64,000 nucleotides of DNA from Nodularia sp034931045 (GTDB lineage Bacteria; Cyanobacteriota; Cyanobacteriia; Cyanobacteriales; Nostocaceae). Position 1 is the stretch's first letter. Every line of letters starts with the position of its first letter. Position numbers and translations under genes: made by a program. Where the stretch lies: contig NZ_JAYGHH010000027.1 of assembly GCF_034931045.1 (NCBI RefSeq), forward strand, positions 1 to 64,000. Reading direction: 5' to 3'. The notes beneath the pieces were generated by a model that saw only the letters and a program-made list of their open reading frames with translations, was not told the origin of the DNA and ran no database searches. Positions 1 through 9,144 of this stretch are shown in pieces.

Positions 1-27
1 TTTGTCTTCACTTATTCCATTGGTCAT
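1..27 (-). CDS. Possible 5' end of a reverse-strand gene running off the window
   Basis: On the reverse strand an ATG at 27 opens a frame reading MTNGISEDK before the window edge. AGGTAGG-like purines lie upstream of it. Only nine codons are visible, so no product can be named and the call rests on the start context alone. Confidence 0.25.
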
Positions 28-102
28 GTTACCTACCTAGCCAAGTCATTCAGCTATGGATACTAATATAAATTAAAAATCCCAATATCATCTTGAAGAA
101 GG

Positions 103-127
103 TGCGCTGAAATCGCGCATTTTTTTT
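103..127 (+). terminator. Terminator-like hairpin with T-tract
   Basis: TGCGC and GCGCA form a five-pair stem around a seven-base loop and are followed directly by eight T on the + strand. The shape fits a rho-independent terminator, but no forward gene is visible upstream inside the window, so its role is uncertain. Confidence 0.4.
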
Positions 128-336
128 GATGTGTAAAGCCCTGATCATGGTCAAAAGTCAGTTAAAACCCACAGATTAAACAAAATCCCGCCGACAAAAT
201 TTTTTATGCAGAATTTCTCTGTTGTAGACATAGACAGGACTTTCCTAGATTAAAGTCCAACATTATACCAATAGAGAATGCACTAGCCTTGTACTATGGT
301 TTAGAGTAGAATCAGCAACTAAGCTAAAATTTGCCA

Positions 337-684
337 ATGGTGTTTGACCCTGACTTTTTGAATGATAACTCCGAGGACAATCCCAATCAGCTTCTGAACG
401 ACCATTTTGAGGAAAATCCTAATCAGTTACTCAAATATTTACAGCATCAGTCTCCTGAAGTTCTCGCCCGTGTCGCCCAGTCCGTCAGCCCGGAAATTAA
501 GCATATAATTTCACAAAATGTCCAAGGGCTAGTGGGAATGCTCCCGGCAGAGAATTTCAACGTGCAAATTACGACAGATAGGGATAACTTAGCTGGGCTT
601 TTAGCATCGGCGATGATGACGGGATACTTCCTCCGCCAGATGGAACAAAGAATGCAGTTAGACCATTTGTCTAATAATCAATAG
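337..684 (+). CDS. DUF760 family protein
   Basis: This small acidic protein of about 115 residues is recognised as DUF760, a family shared by cyanobacteria and plant plastids whose biochemical role is not settled. Signature stretches visible are PEIKHIISQNVQGLVGMLP in the middle and the C-terminal NLAGLLASAMMTGYFLRQME. The N-terminus has an imperfect duplication of the segment NPNQLL. The frame is open from a TTG at 331, but the ATG at 337 is the better start. The gene is single, with about 300 bp of AT-rich sequence upstream, and is followed by a dispersed repeat. No transmembrane segment or signal peptide is seen. Confidence 0.8.
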   Translation: MVFDPDFLNDNSEDNPNQLLNDHFEENPNQLLKYLQHQSPEVLARVAQSVSPEIKHIISQNVQGLVGMLPAENFNVQITTDRDNLAGLLASAMMTGYFLRQMEQRMQLDHLSNNQ

Positions 685-782
685 TCAATCGTCAAACATT
701 TTCGGACGATACATGGATGTTAGTGCGACTTTATCCAAAAAAATGGTGTGAGTTGAGATCAACACTCAAAAGCACAACTACT

Positions 783-952
783 TAGGGTTTGCTGTTCGCG
801 TAGCGTGCCGGGCATAAAAGTTTTGTCGTGGAGGCAGGGAACGGGGAACAGTTTCAGCTATCTGTCAACCCTTCAAAAACCTTGCACCTAATTTCGGGTT
901 GACCAGCCTCAAACCTTTGATTGATCTGGGTTTTACATTTATTCAGCCAGCC
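783..952. repeat. Dispersed repeat family A, copy 1 (MITE-like)
   Basis: The element starts GGGTTTGCTG next to TA and ends CAGCCAGCCC next to TA, so the ends are imperfect inverted repeats. The interior matches copies at 7884-8052 and 32512-32648 and a fragment at 33921-33940. There is no coding capacity. Its right end abuts the stop codon of the reverse-strand protease gene. Confidence 0.7.
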
Positions 953-2167
953 CTACTTATTTTCAGGATAGGAGCCTGATTGCACTTTCAAAGTTTGGAT
1001 TTTACCATTGCGGTTAATTTCAATTTCTAGGATATCTCCAACTGTGCTGGATTCTATCAGTTTCTGGACTAGGGCTGCTATTTTTACTGGTTTACCGTTG
1101 ATTTTTTGAATTACGTCTCCAGGAAGCAGCCCCGATTCTTCTGCTGGTGAATTTTCTATGACTCCTGAAATCACGACACCTTTTTTCGGACGAATGTTGA
1201 GATTTTTTTCTTGATTCATCTCTCGCCTTGGGGTAGGAGTTAAATCCTTCATTTGAATGCCCAAAAAAGGATGTTCAGCACGTCCTTTTGTATACAGATC
1301 ATTAGCAATACGAGCAGCAGTTTCAATCGGAATAGCAAAGCCCAAGCCTTGAGCATCGGAACGAATAGCAGTGTTAATGCCAATCACTTCACCTTGGGCA
1401 TTTAACAAAGGGCCGCCAGAGTTGCCAGGGTTAATGGCTGCATCCGTTTGGATAAAACTGACTCGCTTATCTGGGACACCAACTTGAGCGCTTGTACGGC
1501 CTGTAGCGCTGATAATGCCGATAGTCACAGTATTATCTAAACCCAAAGGATTGCCAATAGCGATCGCCCATTGTCCTGGAATTAAATTTTCCGAATTGCC
1601 TAACTTAACAATGGGTAGTTGATTTTCAGGAATTTTCACGACGGCGACATCTGTAATCGGATCAACTCCCACCACTTTCCCCTTAAAAGTCCGACCATCT
1701 TTGAGAGTGACTTGCACGGTATCTGTATCCGCCACCACATGGGCATTAGTTAGCAATAGACCATTTTCCCTCAAAATAAATCCTGACCCCGTACCACGCT
1801 CAATCCGTTCTCTGGGAATTGGTTGCTCATCATCCCCAAAAAAGCGCCGCAAAAGGGGATTTTTCAAAGCGTCTGAGATGGGATTAGGAACTTTGCGAGT
1901 AGCGTTAATGCGTACTACTGCCGGGCCGACTTTCTGCACTGCTGAAGCAATAAAATTCAGGTTATCACCCCTAGGCACACCTATAGCTCCCGCCACAGGG
2001 CTAGAAACCACAGACTCTGGAGATGATGCCACCGTAACATTTCTTAACTCTTTAAACGAGCGATTGTGTGGCAAAAGATAACTACTACTCAACACACCTG
2101 CACCACTACCAATCGCCAGTAGAGATAGATAAATAGCTAGTTGCTTTAAAGATAAATTCATAATCAT
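953..2167 (-). CDS. HtrA/Deg-family serine protease with PDZ domain
   Basis: A 404-residue trypsin-like periplasmic or lumenal protease of the cyanobacterial HhoA/HhoB/HtrA group. It has one N-terminal hydrophobic segment (about residues 8-30), then the S1 protease domain with histidine in TNAHVV, aspartate in ITDVAVV and serine in NPGNSGGPL. A single C-terminal PDZ domain carries PAEESGLLPGDVIQKING. Such proteases degrade or hold misfolded envelope proteins under heat and light stress. Which of the three paralogues it is cannot be decided from sequence alone. Length is normal for the family. Its TAG stop lies exactly at the edge of dispersed repeat A. Confidence 0.93.
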   Translation of the reverse strand: MIMNLSLKQLAIYLSLLAIGSGAGVLSSSYLLPHNRSFKELRNVTVASSPESVVSSPVAGAIGVPRGDNLNFIASAVQKVGPAVVRINATRKVPNPISDALKNPLLRRFFGDDEQPIPRERIERGTGSGFILRENGLLLTNAHVVADTDTVQVTLKDGRTFKGKVVGVDPITDVAVVKIPENQLPIVKLGNSENLIPGQWAIAIGNPLGLDNTVTIGIISATGRTSAQVGVPDKRVSFIQTDAAINPGNSGGPLLNAQGEVIGINTAIRSDAQGLGFAIPIETAARIANDLYTKGRAEHPFLGIQMKDLTPTPRREMNQEKNLNIRPKKGVVISGVIENSPAEESGLLPGDVIQKINGKPVKIAALVQKLIESSTVGDILEIEINRNGKIQTLKVQSGSYPENK

Positions 2168-2280
2168 CAGGTTTAGACAGCAGTGCAGTTGCTAATTTCT
2201 AAGTGTAGTCAAGCAAACGCCAAGTGGACAGATAAATTTACATCCAAAAAGACAATATTTTTTCCAAAAAATCGGGATCA

Positions 2281-2410
2281 GAGTTAAGAGGCAGGGGAGC
2301 AGGGCGCAAGGGAGAGTGAGAAATTACTTTAAACTTCCGGTTACTTAACAACCTTTCCTCTTCCCCCCAGCACCCAGCCCCCGTTCCTCTTTTCCTTCGC
2401 CTCTTAACTC
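2281..2410. repeat. Palindromic repeat family B, copy 1
   Basis: A 130 bp element bounded by perfect 12-base inverted ends GAGTTAAGAGGC and GCCTCTTAACTC. A G-rich arm, an AT-rich core containing CTTCCGGTTACTTAACAACC, and a C-rich arm follow one another. The core recurs in inverted orientation at 5931-6063. It fills most of the 300 bp between two divergent genes. No ORF is present. Confidence 0.7.
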
Positions 2411-2468
2411 CCCACAACCCGATTCCCCAATTAAAATCTAAAGTTAGCGCTCTGTTGACTTTTTTTAT

Positions 2469-3344
2469 ATGACTTTTCCCTATCGTCTACTTTTGCTCTG
2501 TAGCCTTGTTGGTACTGTCGGGTTATCCACATCCCTGAACTCAAACAGCGCCCATGCTGCCCCTAGTTGTCCCACTCCAGCGTTATCTCGCTTCCAACGC
2601 CATCAAGTTAATCGTGGTGAAACTTTGGAGAGCATAGCACAGCGTTACAATCTTACGCCCGCAACGTTAATCAACATGAATCCTGCTGTCAGGAACGGAA
2701 AGGTAACTGTTGGTAGTGAGCTGCAAATTCCTCCCTACGATGGGTTTGTGGTAGAAGTGTCGAGCGGACAAACTTGGCGAGATGTGGCCAAAAAATATCA
2801 AGTTCGTGCTGATACGCTGTTTGAAATCAATGGTTGCCAACAAAACCTCAGCATTGTTTTTATTCCAGACGGAAGTGTTTCACCAAGTCGCTTTATAACA
2901 GCTTCTCCCGCACCTGCGGATAGTCAGCCTATATCTATTGCTGGGTATCCTTTGCAAAAAATGGCCTCTGTGTTACTTGCTTATGGCTGGCAAATTAATC
3001 CTAGTAACGGTGAGGTGTTTTTTCATAGTGGTATAGATTTGTTAGCTCCTGTGGGTAGTTCTGTACAAGCGATCGCACCAGGAACTATAGTGTTTGCTGA
3101 ACAGCAGGGAACTTATGGCCAATTAGTCATCGTTAACCACAGTGGCGGTATCCAAAGCCGTTACGCCCATCTGGAAGAAATTAAGGTTTCTGTTGGTCAA
3201 AAAGTTAATGAGGGTGACTTACTGGGAACTGTAGGCACTACTGGAGAGCCTACTGGGAATCGGTCACACCTGCATTTTGAAATGCGTTCTAGCTCGGATT
3301 TGGGTTGGGTGGCTGAAGATCCTCAAGGTTATCTGAAAAGGTGA
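2469..3344 (+). CDS. LysM and M23-family peptidoglycan endopeptidase
   Basis: A 291-residue exported cell-wall protein. An N-terminal signal peptide (about residues 1-30, ending SAHA) is followed by two LysM repeats: VNRGETLESIAQRYNLTP and VSSGQTWRDVAKKYQVRA. The C-terminal half is an M23 (LytM) metallopeptidase with zinc ligands in HSGIDL and HLHFEMR plus the RYAHL motif. It probably cleaves peptidoglycan cross-bridges or activates an amidase, as NlpD/EnvC-type proteins do; all zinc-site residues are present, so catalysis is plausible. It is monocistronic, with an AT-rich promoter region after repeat B. Confidence 0.93.
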   Translation: MTFPYRLLLLCSLVGTVGLSTSLNSNSAHAAPSCPTPALSRFQRHQVNRGETLESIAQRYNLTPATLINMNPAVRNGKVTVGSELQIPPYDGFVVEVSSGQTWRDVAKKYQVRADTLFEINGCQQNLSIVFIPDGSVSPSRFITASPAPADSQPISIAGYPLQKMASVLLAYGWQINPSNGEVFFHSGIDLLAPVGSSVQAIAPGTIVFAEQQGTYGQLVIVNHSGGIQSRYAHLEEIKVSVGQKVNEGDLLGTVGTTGEPTGNRSHLHFEMRSSSDLGWVAEDPQGYLKR

Positions 3345-3397
3345 GGATTTTAACGCAAAGGGGCGCAAAGGTTAGCGCAAAGGTACGCGGAGGAATT

Positions 3398-4423
3398 TTA
3401 AAAATTTTGACTGGATTTGATTATCTGCATTCCGGCTGCTGCAAATTTTTTAAATGCTGTGTCTGCTTGTTCTGTGTAGTCAACGACACCAGGGACGACT
3501 ACAGGGGATGTGCAGTCTTCTAGTAAATAAATTTTTTGGCTCAGGGTGCTATCTACTTGTTTAATTTCTGTGAGTAAATCGTCAATTGTCCAAGCAACGC
3601 AGTGGCTTTTGGCTTGACCTGCAATAATTACAGCATCAAATTCTAGTAGTTGTTTAATCAAGCGGGTGTTTTTTTGAGCGAGTGGGTTTTGGTTAAAGTC
3701 TGTTAAAACTTCTGGACTTAAAACGGAGTAGTTTTCGGTTAAGGCGTTATCTCCTTTGATTTCAAATTGTGTCTGAGTTTGACGCGCAATGCTATGGAAA
3801 AATATTGCTGACTCTACTGCTGAAACTAAGGCATGACCAATTCCACCTAACATGGAATGATAAGGCCAAACTGTGAGGGGATATTTACCATTTTGACTGA
3901 GTTGTTTAACGTAATGGTAAGCGTGTTTTTTTAATAGTTCATAATTGCCATTGGTGATACTGTGAGCCACTGCTGGGTTAACCTTCCAAATACCTGCTTC
4001 TATATCGGCTGGGGTAATGTTAGTTGCGGCTGGGGTAGGATGTTCGCCTGCATCGTTGATCCAAAATATGGGATGAAAAATCTGGGTTGCCGTGTGTGTA
4101 TCTAATGTGGGAATAATTTTGGTAATTGACCCTAAGTTGTGATAGATAAACTCACATATCCGCCGATTATCATCAACTGCCCCAGTTCCAGATTTACCGC
4201 CGACAAATAATTCAAATCCAGGGATACAGAATGTGTTCTGCACATCAATTAAAAGTAAGCAAATATTGGTTTTATCTAAAGCTGCTGGTTGAATATGATA
4301 TTGTTCTGCCCAAACCTCAGCTGCTGCGGCTATTTCTTGATAGGGTACACGCCACACTTCGCCAACTTTTTCAGCGTTAAAATCAGCAGGAATTGGGAGT
4401 TGCGTTTTTATGAGATGATTCAT
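3398..4423 (-). CDS. Isochorismatase-fold cysteine hydrolase
   Basis: A roughly 340-residue member of the isochorismatase/nicotinamidase superfamily. The catalytic aspartate is in LLLIDVQNTF and the cysteine in AGQAKSHCVAWTIDDLL. The protein is longer than typical nicotinamidases (about 200 residues) because of an N-terminal extension and a middle insert, a form I associate with cyanobacterial proteins of unknown substrate. The frame extends to 4486, but the ATG at 4423 (MNHLIKTQL) is preferred because the upstream residues are AT-rich and unlike the family. It faces convergently toward the M23 gene; the substrate is unknown. Confidence 0.85.
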   Translation of the reverse strand: MNHLIKTQLPIPADFNAEKVGEVWRVPYQEIAAAAEVWAEQYHIQPAALDKTNICLLLIDVQNTFCIPGFELFVGGKSGTGAVDDNRRICEFIYHNLGSITKIIPTLDTHTATQIFHPIFWINDAGEHPTPAATNITPADIEAGIWKVNPAVAHSITNGNYELLKKHAYHYVKQLSQNGKYPLTVWPYHSMLGGIGHALVSAVESAIFFHSIARQTQTQFEIKGDNALTENYSVLSPEVLTDFNQNPLAQKNTRLIKQLLEFDAVIIAGQAKSHCVAWTIDDLLTEIKQVDSTLSQKIYLLEDCTSPVVVPGVVDYTEQADTAFKKFAAAGMQIIKSSQNF

Positions 4424-4704
4424 TTTAAATATCCGATTAAATTTAATTATTGGACGGAAAAATTGAGCATTTGAACATAAATTCAATAAAAATATTCCTT
4501 CTTTTGAGTCGGTATTCTTCTCGCAGCTTAATTGATTTTATAGTATTGTTTGTCACACAGTAAGCAAGCGATCGCTCCTTAAATCTCATTGTTTATCTTT
4601 TCTTTTGCACTCTCTTCGCCCAAAAATACTCTGAATGTGGCAATCTGAGAGACAGAGGCTTTCAATCTGATATTTTAACTACAGCAAATTTACCTAATTA
4701 GGTT

Positions 4705-5931
4705 ATGCAAACTCTGCCAACTCCTACAACCATTGACACCACAACAGATCAACCCATCTTTGACACCAAGATTCAGCGACGTAAAACCCGACCTGTCAAA
4801 GTGGGGAATGTCACAATTGGGGGTAACTACCCGGTGGTAGTGCAGTCGATGATTAACGAGGATACCCTTGATGTTGATGGTTCCGTAGCAGCGATTCGTC
4901 GTTTACACGAAATTGGTTGTGAAATTGTCCGCGTCACAGTGCCAAGTATGGCTCACGCTAGAGTCATGGCGGAAATTAAACAAAAATTAATTAAAACTTA
5001 CCAAGATGTGCCGATTGTAGCCGATGTACATCACAATGGCATGAAAATTGCCTTGGAAGTCGCCAAGCACATCGAAAAAGTGCGAATTAATCCGGGTTTA
5101 TATGTGTTTGAGAAACCTAACTCCAATAGAACCGAATATACTAAAGCCGAATTTGATGAAATTGGCGACAAAATCCGCGAAACTCTAGAGCCTTTGGTAG
5201 TTACCTTGCGAGATCAAGATAAAGCCATGCGAATTGGTGTAAATCATGGTTCTCTCGCTGAAAGAATGCTATTTACCTACGGCGACACCCCAGAAGGGAT
5301 GGTAGAGTCTGCTTTAGAATTTATTCGCATCTGTGAATCTTTAGATTTTCGTAACCTAGTAATTTCCATGAAAGCCTCACGAGTGCCGGTGATGATAGCC
5401 GCTTATCGGATGATGGCTAAACGCTTGGATGAACTGGGTATGGATTATCCCTTACATTTAGGTGTCACAGAAGCCGGTGACGGTGAATATGGACGCATTA
5501 AATCCACAGCCGGAATTGCCACATTACTAGCTGATGGCATTGGTGACACAATTCGCGTTTCACTGACAGAAGCACCAGAAAAAGAAATTCCCGTCTGTTA
5601 CAGCATTCTGCAAGCTTTAGGATTGCGGAAAACAATGGTTGAGTATGTGGCTTGTCCTTCTTGTGGGCGGACTTTATTCAATTTAGAGGAAGTTTTACAC
5701 AAAGTCCGGGAAGCTACTAAGCATTTAACTGGATTGGATGTAGCCGTAATGGGTTGCATTGTCAACGGCCCTGGAGAAATGGCAGATGCCGACTATGGTT
5801 ATGTTGGTAAAACACCAGGTTACATTTCTTTATATCGTGGCCGAGAAGAAATAAAAAAAGTTCCAGAAGCTCAAGGAGTTGAGGAATTAATTAATCTCAT
5901 TAAGGCAGATGGACGTTGGGTAGAACCGTAA
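4705..5931 (+). CDS. ispG: 4-hydroxy-3-methylbut-2-enyl diphosphate synthase (IspG/GcpE)
   Basis: The 408-residue protein catalyses the reductive ring opening of methylerythritol cyclodiphosphate to HMBPP, the penultimate step of the MEP isoprenoid pathway. Recognisable segments are the N-terminal TIM-barrel part (RRKTRPVKVGNVTIGG, VQSMINEDT) and the C-terminal [4Fe-4S] part with CPSCGRTLF and GCIVNGPGE supplying three cysteines. In cyanobacteria the electron donor is ferredoxin. Length is usual for the bacterial form without the plant-type insert. The TAA stop overlaps the first base of repeat B copy 2, so any downstream co-transcription with the protease gene must cross that palindrome. Confidence 0.97.
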   Translation: MQTLPTPTTIDTTTDQPIFDTKIQRRKTRPVKVGNVTIGGNYPVVVQSMINEDTLDVDGSVAAIRRLHEIGCEIVRVTVPSMAHARVMAEIKQKLIKTYQDVPIVADVHHNGMKIALEVAKHIEKVRINPGLYVFEKPNSNRTEYTKAEFDEIGDKIRETLEPLVVTLRDQDKAMRIGVNHGSLAERMLFTYGDTPEGMVESALEFIRICESLDFRNLVISMKASRVPVMIAAYRMMAKRLDELGMDYPLHLGVTEAGDGEYGRIKSTAGIATLLADGIGDTIRVSLTEAPEKEIPVCYSILQALGLRKTMVEYVACPSCGRTLFNLEEVLHKVREATKHLTGLDVAVMGCIVNGPGEMADADYGYVGKTPGYISLYRGREEIKKVPEAQGVEELINLIKADGRWVEP

Positions 5932-6063
5932 AGAGGCAGGGGAGAAGGGGAACGGGGGCAGGGGGCAGGGTGCAGGGGAGAAGAGGAACGGTTGTTAAGT
6001 AACCGGAAGTTGAAAGTAATTTCTAACTCCCCCTTGCTCCCTGCTCCCCGCTCCCCTGCCTCT
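5931..6063. repeat. Palindromic repeat family B, copy 2
   Basis: Perfect 13-base inverted ends AAGAGGCAGGGGA / TCCCCTGCCTCTT enclose G-rich and C-rich arms and a core that is the reverse complement of the core at 2281-2410 (GGTTGTTAAGTAACCGGAAG). It starts on the last base of the ispG stop codon. Confidence 0.7.
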
Positions 6064-6184
6064 TCTCCCCGGATTGTCAAGTATTTTAATGAAATTAGTA
6101 ACATGAGCTTGGTCTGTACAGTGTAACCCTGTGTTAGATTGGGCATACTGACGATATATTCCTCCCTCTGACGCAGCTGTCATT

Positions 6185-7471
6185 ATGGTGATTACAAAAA
6201 GTAGACTTGTATTGGGTGCTACGGCCGTGACGCTTTCCACGATTGCTGTCACTAGCCTGGGCATTCACTCTCGAGGTCAGGCTTTATTTAAAGCAAGTCC
6301 CAAAGAATTGGTAGACGAAGTTTGGCAAATTGTTCAGCGCCAATATGTAGACGAGACTTTTAATCAAGTCGATTGGCTGGCTGTGCGGAAGGAGTACTTA
6401 GGCAAGTCCTACAGTAGTCAGGAAGATGCCTATACATCCATCCGGGAAATGCTGAAAAGGTTGGATGACCCCTACACCCGGTTTATGGACCCAGATGAGT
6501 TCAAGAATATGCAGGTGGATACCTCTGGGGAACTCACCGGTATTGGCATCACCATCAGTCAAGATGAAGAAACGAAGAAGATTGTGGTGATTTCGCCCAT
6601 TGATGATACACCCGCATTTAAGGCGGGCATTTTGGCGAAGGACATCATCATTAAAATTAATGGTAAAAGCACTGAGGGGATGGATACCAATCAGGCAGTA
6701 TCCCTGATTCGTGGTGAACCAGGTACTAAAATCAACTTGACAATTGAACGGGATGGTCAACCGAGACAGTTCGAGATTACACGCGCCCGCATTGAAATTC
6801 ATCCAGTCAAATATTCCACACAGTCAACTCCAGCCGGTAAAGTTGGTTATATTCGCCTGAATCAGTTTAGCGCCAATGCCAGCCGGGAAATGCAAAATGC
6901 TATTAGAGATTTAGAAAGACAACGGGTATCTGGATATATTCTAGATTTACGTGGTAATCCCGGTGGTTTACTCTTCTCTAGTGTGGAAATTGCGCGAATG
7001 TGGCTGGATAGAGGCACAATTGTTTCCACTATTGACCGCCGGGGTGAACAAGAAAGGGAAGTGGCCAGGGGTCGGGCTTTGACGAATAAACCTTTGGTGG
7101 TATTAGTTGATAAAGGATCAGCTAGTGCCAGTGAAATTCTTTCTGGAGCTTTGCAGGATAATAAACGTGCCGTGTTGGTTGGTTCTCAAACTTTCGGTAA
7201 AGGTTTAGTGCAATCGGTGCGTCCTTTAGAAGATGGTTCAGGTTTAGCGGTAACAATTGCTAAATATCATACTCCCAGTGGTAAGGATATTAATAAGCAT
7301 GGGGTTGCCCCTGATGTGACCGTAGACTTATCTGATGAACAGCGTGAAGAATTGTGGCTAAAGCAGCGTGAAAAACTGGCTACACTCGCAGACCCTCAAT
7401 TTGCTAAAGCTGTGGAAGTTTTGGGTAAGGAAATTGCTGCTAAAAGTATAACGAGTTCAGATAAGAAATAG
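6185..7471 (+). CDS. Carboxyl-terminal processing protease (S41, Ctp)
   Basis: A 428-residue S41 peptidase with an N-terminal hydrophobic export segment (residues about 9-28), a helical prodomain, a PDZ domain around residues 105-190 (GILAKDIIIKINGKSTEGM) and a C-terminal catalytic core. The Ser-Lys dyad is visible in KGSASASEILSGAL and GSQTFGKGLVQ. One cyanobacterial member, CtpA, matures the photosystem II D1 protein; others (CtpB, CtpC) have less defined roles. The paralogue cannot be assigned without comparison. A good terminator follows. Confidence 0.93.
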   Translation: MVITKSRLVLGATAVTLSTIAVTSLGIHSRGQALFKASPKELVDEVWQIVQRQYVDETFNQVDWLAVRKEYLGKSYSSQEDAYTSIREMLKRLDDPYTRFMDPDEFKNMQVDTSGELTGIGITISQDEETKKIVVISPIDDTPAFKAGILAKDIIIKINGKSTEGMDTNQAVSLIRGEPGTKINLTIERDGQPRQFEITRARIEIHPVKYSTQSTPAGKVGYIRLNQFSANASREMQNAIRDLERQRVSGYILDLRGNPGGLLFSSVEIARMWLDRGTIVSTIDRRGEQEREVARGRALTNKPLVVLVDKGSASASEILSGALQDNKRAVLVGSQTFGKGLVQSVRPLEDGSGLAVTIAKYHTPSGKDINKHGVAPDVTVDLSDEQREELWLKQREKLATLADPQFAKAVEVLGKEIAAKSITSSDKK

Positions 7472-7490
7472 AAATATCATAAATTTTTTT

Positions 7491-7526
7491 AGGTGTGTTA
7501 TGGCGTTTTGTCTAACTCACCTTTTT
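7491..7526 (+). terminator. Rho-independent terminator after Ctp gene
   Basis: AGGTGTGTTA pairs with TAACTCACCT (one mismatch) across a 12-base loop and is followed by TTTT, twenty bases downstream of the protease stop codon. Confidence 0.75.
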
Positions 7527-7883
7527 GCTGTGGAGAATAAGAAATGGGAGTGGGGAAAATACAAGCTGCAAGTAAGGATGTATAAATCTTACGGCGTTGC
7601 ATAATTGGAACACCGAAAAATTTTAGATAATGGAGTAGTCATCCATTAATGAGATAAAAATAAAGGTTCTATCGTACTTGTTATGTTAAATTAAGATTCT
7701 AGCAAAGGGAACAGAGAACAGGTATAAAAAAGAAATTTTTCCAAAACATTTAGGATAATCAGTTTGAATTCCTTGTATGGTCAGGATTCCGGCTTTTTTA
7801 AAGCAGAGTTAGCATACATAGATACTGAATAACCAAAATAAAACTGCCATGCTATTAACTTTTAAACATGACAGTAATATAAT

Positions 7884-8052
7884 TAGGGTTTGCTGAATAA
7901 AGATAAAACCCAGATAAATCGAAGGTTAGAGGCTGATCAACCCGAAAATAGGCGCAAGACTTCGCCGTGAGCGTCAGCTGAACGGTTTTTGAAGGGTGTA
8001 CCATCAAAAGTGTGAATTTTGAGTTGAATAAATAACTGTTCCCTGTACCCTA
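7884..8052. repeat. Dispersed repeat family A, copy 2
   Basis: It begins TTAGGGTTTGCTGAATAAA and continues in the opposite orientation to copy 1, sharing the segments AAAACCCAGAT, TCAACCCGAAA, TTTTTGAAGGGT and AACTGTTCCCTG. It ends ACCCTA immediately before the stop codon of the reverse-strand PEP-CTERM pseudogene. The 7527-7883 stretch before it is AT-rich and shows no gene. Confidence 0.65.
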
Positions 8053-8053
8053 T

Positions 8054-8728
8054 TTAAGCTTTAGCTGTCTTTTTTCCTTTCAGCAGTGAAGTAGTGCCAA
8101 CAGCACTGATAACTAAAACACCTAACATAGCATTAGGTTCTGGAATAGGAGTAATAGCGGTAACACTAACCGCATCTAGATATGTGCCAAAACCGTCAGT
8201 TATTTCTAGCCTATTGTCAAAGCTGAGACGAGTAATAGCACTTGTAGCCAGTAGTTTATAAGTAAATATCTGCCATTGTGTATCGGCTAATCCTACACCA
8301 CTAGCGGAAATAGGGTCGAGTAAAACATCTCCCCATCTAACACTGAGGATATTTTCAGGTATTCCAGGACGTGGTGAAGATGCGAATTGGAGTTTATAAG
8401 TTTGACCAATTACTGTTTGTAAATCTTGATAAATAAGAGGTTGACCAACAGCGTCTAATTCTGTAAATTGATTGCCATCAAATGGACTACCAGCTACGTT
8501 ATTTTGAATCTCGATTCAACCGCCGGATGTACTACTAAATTCAACACTCCATCCAGGAATTGATGAGAAAAGTTCAAAAGTTCCTGTAGGAATATTTGGT
8601 TCTTCAAAACTTCCATTAGTAACAAGATTTACTGCTGCCGCAGGTTTAGCATTAAAAGTCAGAGGTAAAATACAAGAAACTAATGCTGTCCCTAGTATCG
8701 TGCAGATATTCTGATTCAATTTGAACAT
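8054..8728 (-). pseudogene. PEP-CTERM exosortase-sorted surface protein, interrupted by one in-frame TGA
   Basis: Read straight through, the frame encodes 224 residues: a signal peptide (residues about 1-32, ending PAAA), a DUF642-like carbohydrate-binding-type domain (NLVTNGSFEEPN, IPGW, AGSPFDGNQFTELD, YLDAVSVT) and a C-terminal PEP-CTERM sorting signal PIPEPNAML followed by a hydrophobic helix and KGKKTAKA. A single TGA at 8516-8518 stops translation after residue 70, between TSGG and IEIQNN. No frameshift or other stop is present, so the lesion looks recent or is a sequencing error or readthrough site. Intact homologues would be exported and processed by exosortase. A purine-rich AGGTAGAGAA lies upstream of the ATG. 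Confidence 0.85.
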
Positions 8729-9144
8729 TATTTTCTCTACCTAATTTTCAAGGACTTCTTATTCTTAAATTTGTCATACTTTTTACGAGCATAATACCAG
8801 AACTTACGTAGTGCAATCTTTTTTTTAATACTTTACATAAAATTTTTATTAATTTCATGATTCCTACATATTGCATAAGTAAGTGGTTCAAATTAAATTT
8901 AAAGTAGTTGAGCCTGAAAACCTCGCCCAGCTTAGAAACATCTTTAGTTTAATTGCATTTACTTGCTGAATAGCGGTATAAATTGAGGTAAGCATGGATG
9001 GAATGTGCGCGGTGTGGGTTGTCCCATAATTGTAAAAATGGAAGGGAAAGAGGTAAGCAGAATCACATTGGCTGCGACTAATCTCTTGCATTCTCCTGAT
9101 TGCGGTAAAGTTGGAAATAATCGTGCATCTAGGAGGAAATATTT
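8729..9144. other. Intergenic region, no gene seen
   Basis: About 415 bp between divergent genes. It is AT-rich near the PEP-CTERM start and carries AGGAGG at 9131-9136 just before the oxidoreductase start. No conserved ORF or recognisable RNA was seen. Confidence 0.5.

Noticed and set aside
1701..2081. Long forward frame inside the protease gene
   Set aside because: It is antisense to a clear protease and has no family features.
3341..3523. Short forward frame after the M23 gene
   Set aside because: It overlaps a convergent gene end and intergenic repeats; no protein-like features.
5871..6264. Two reverse frames between ispG and ctp
   Set aside because: They run through palindromic repeat B and the start of the protease; low-complexity composition.
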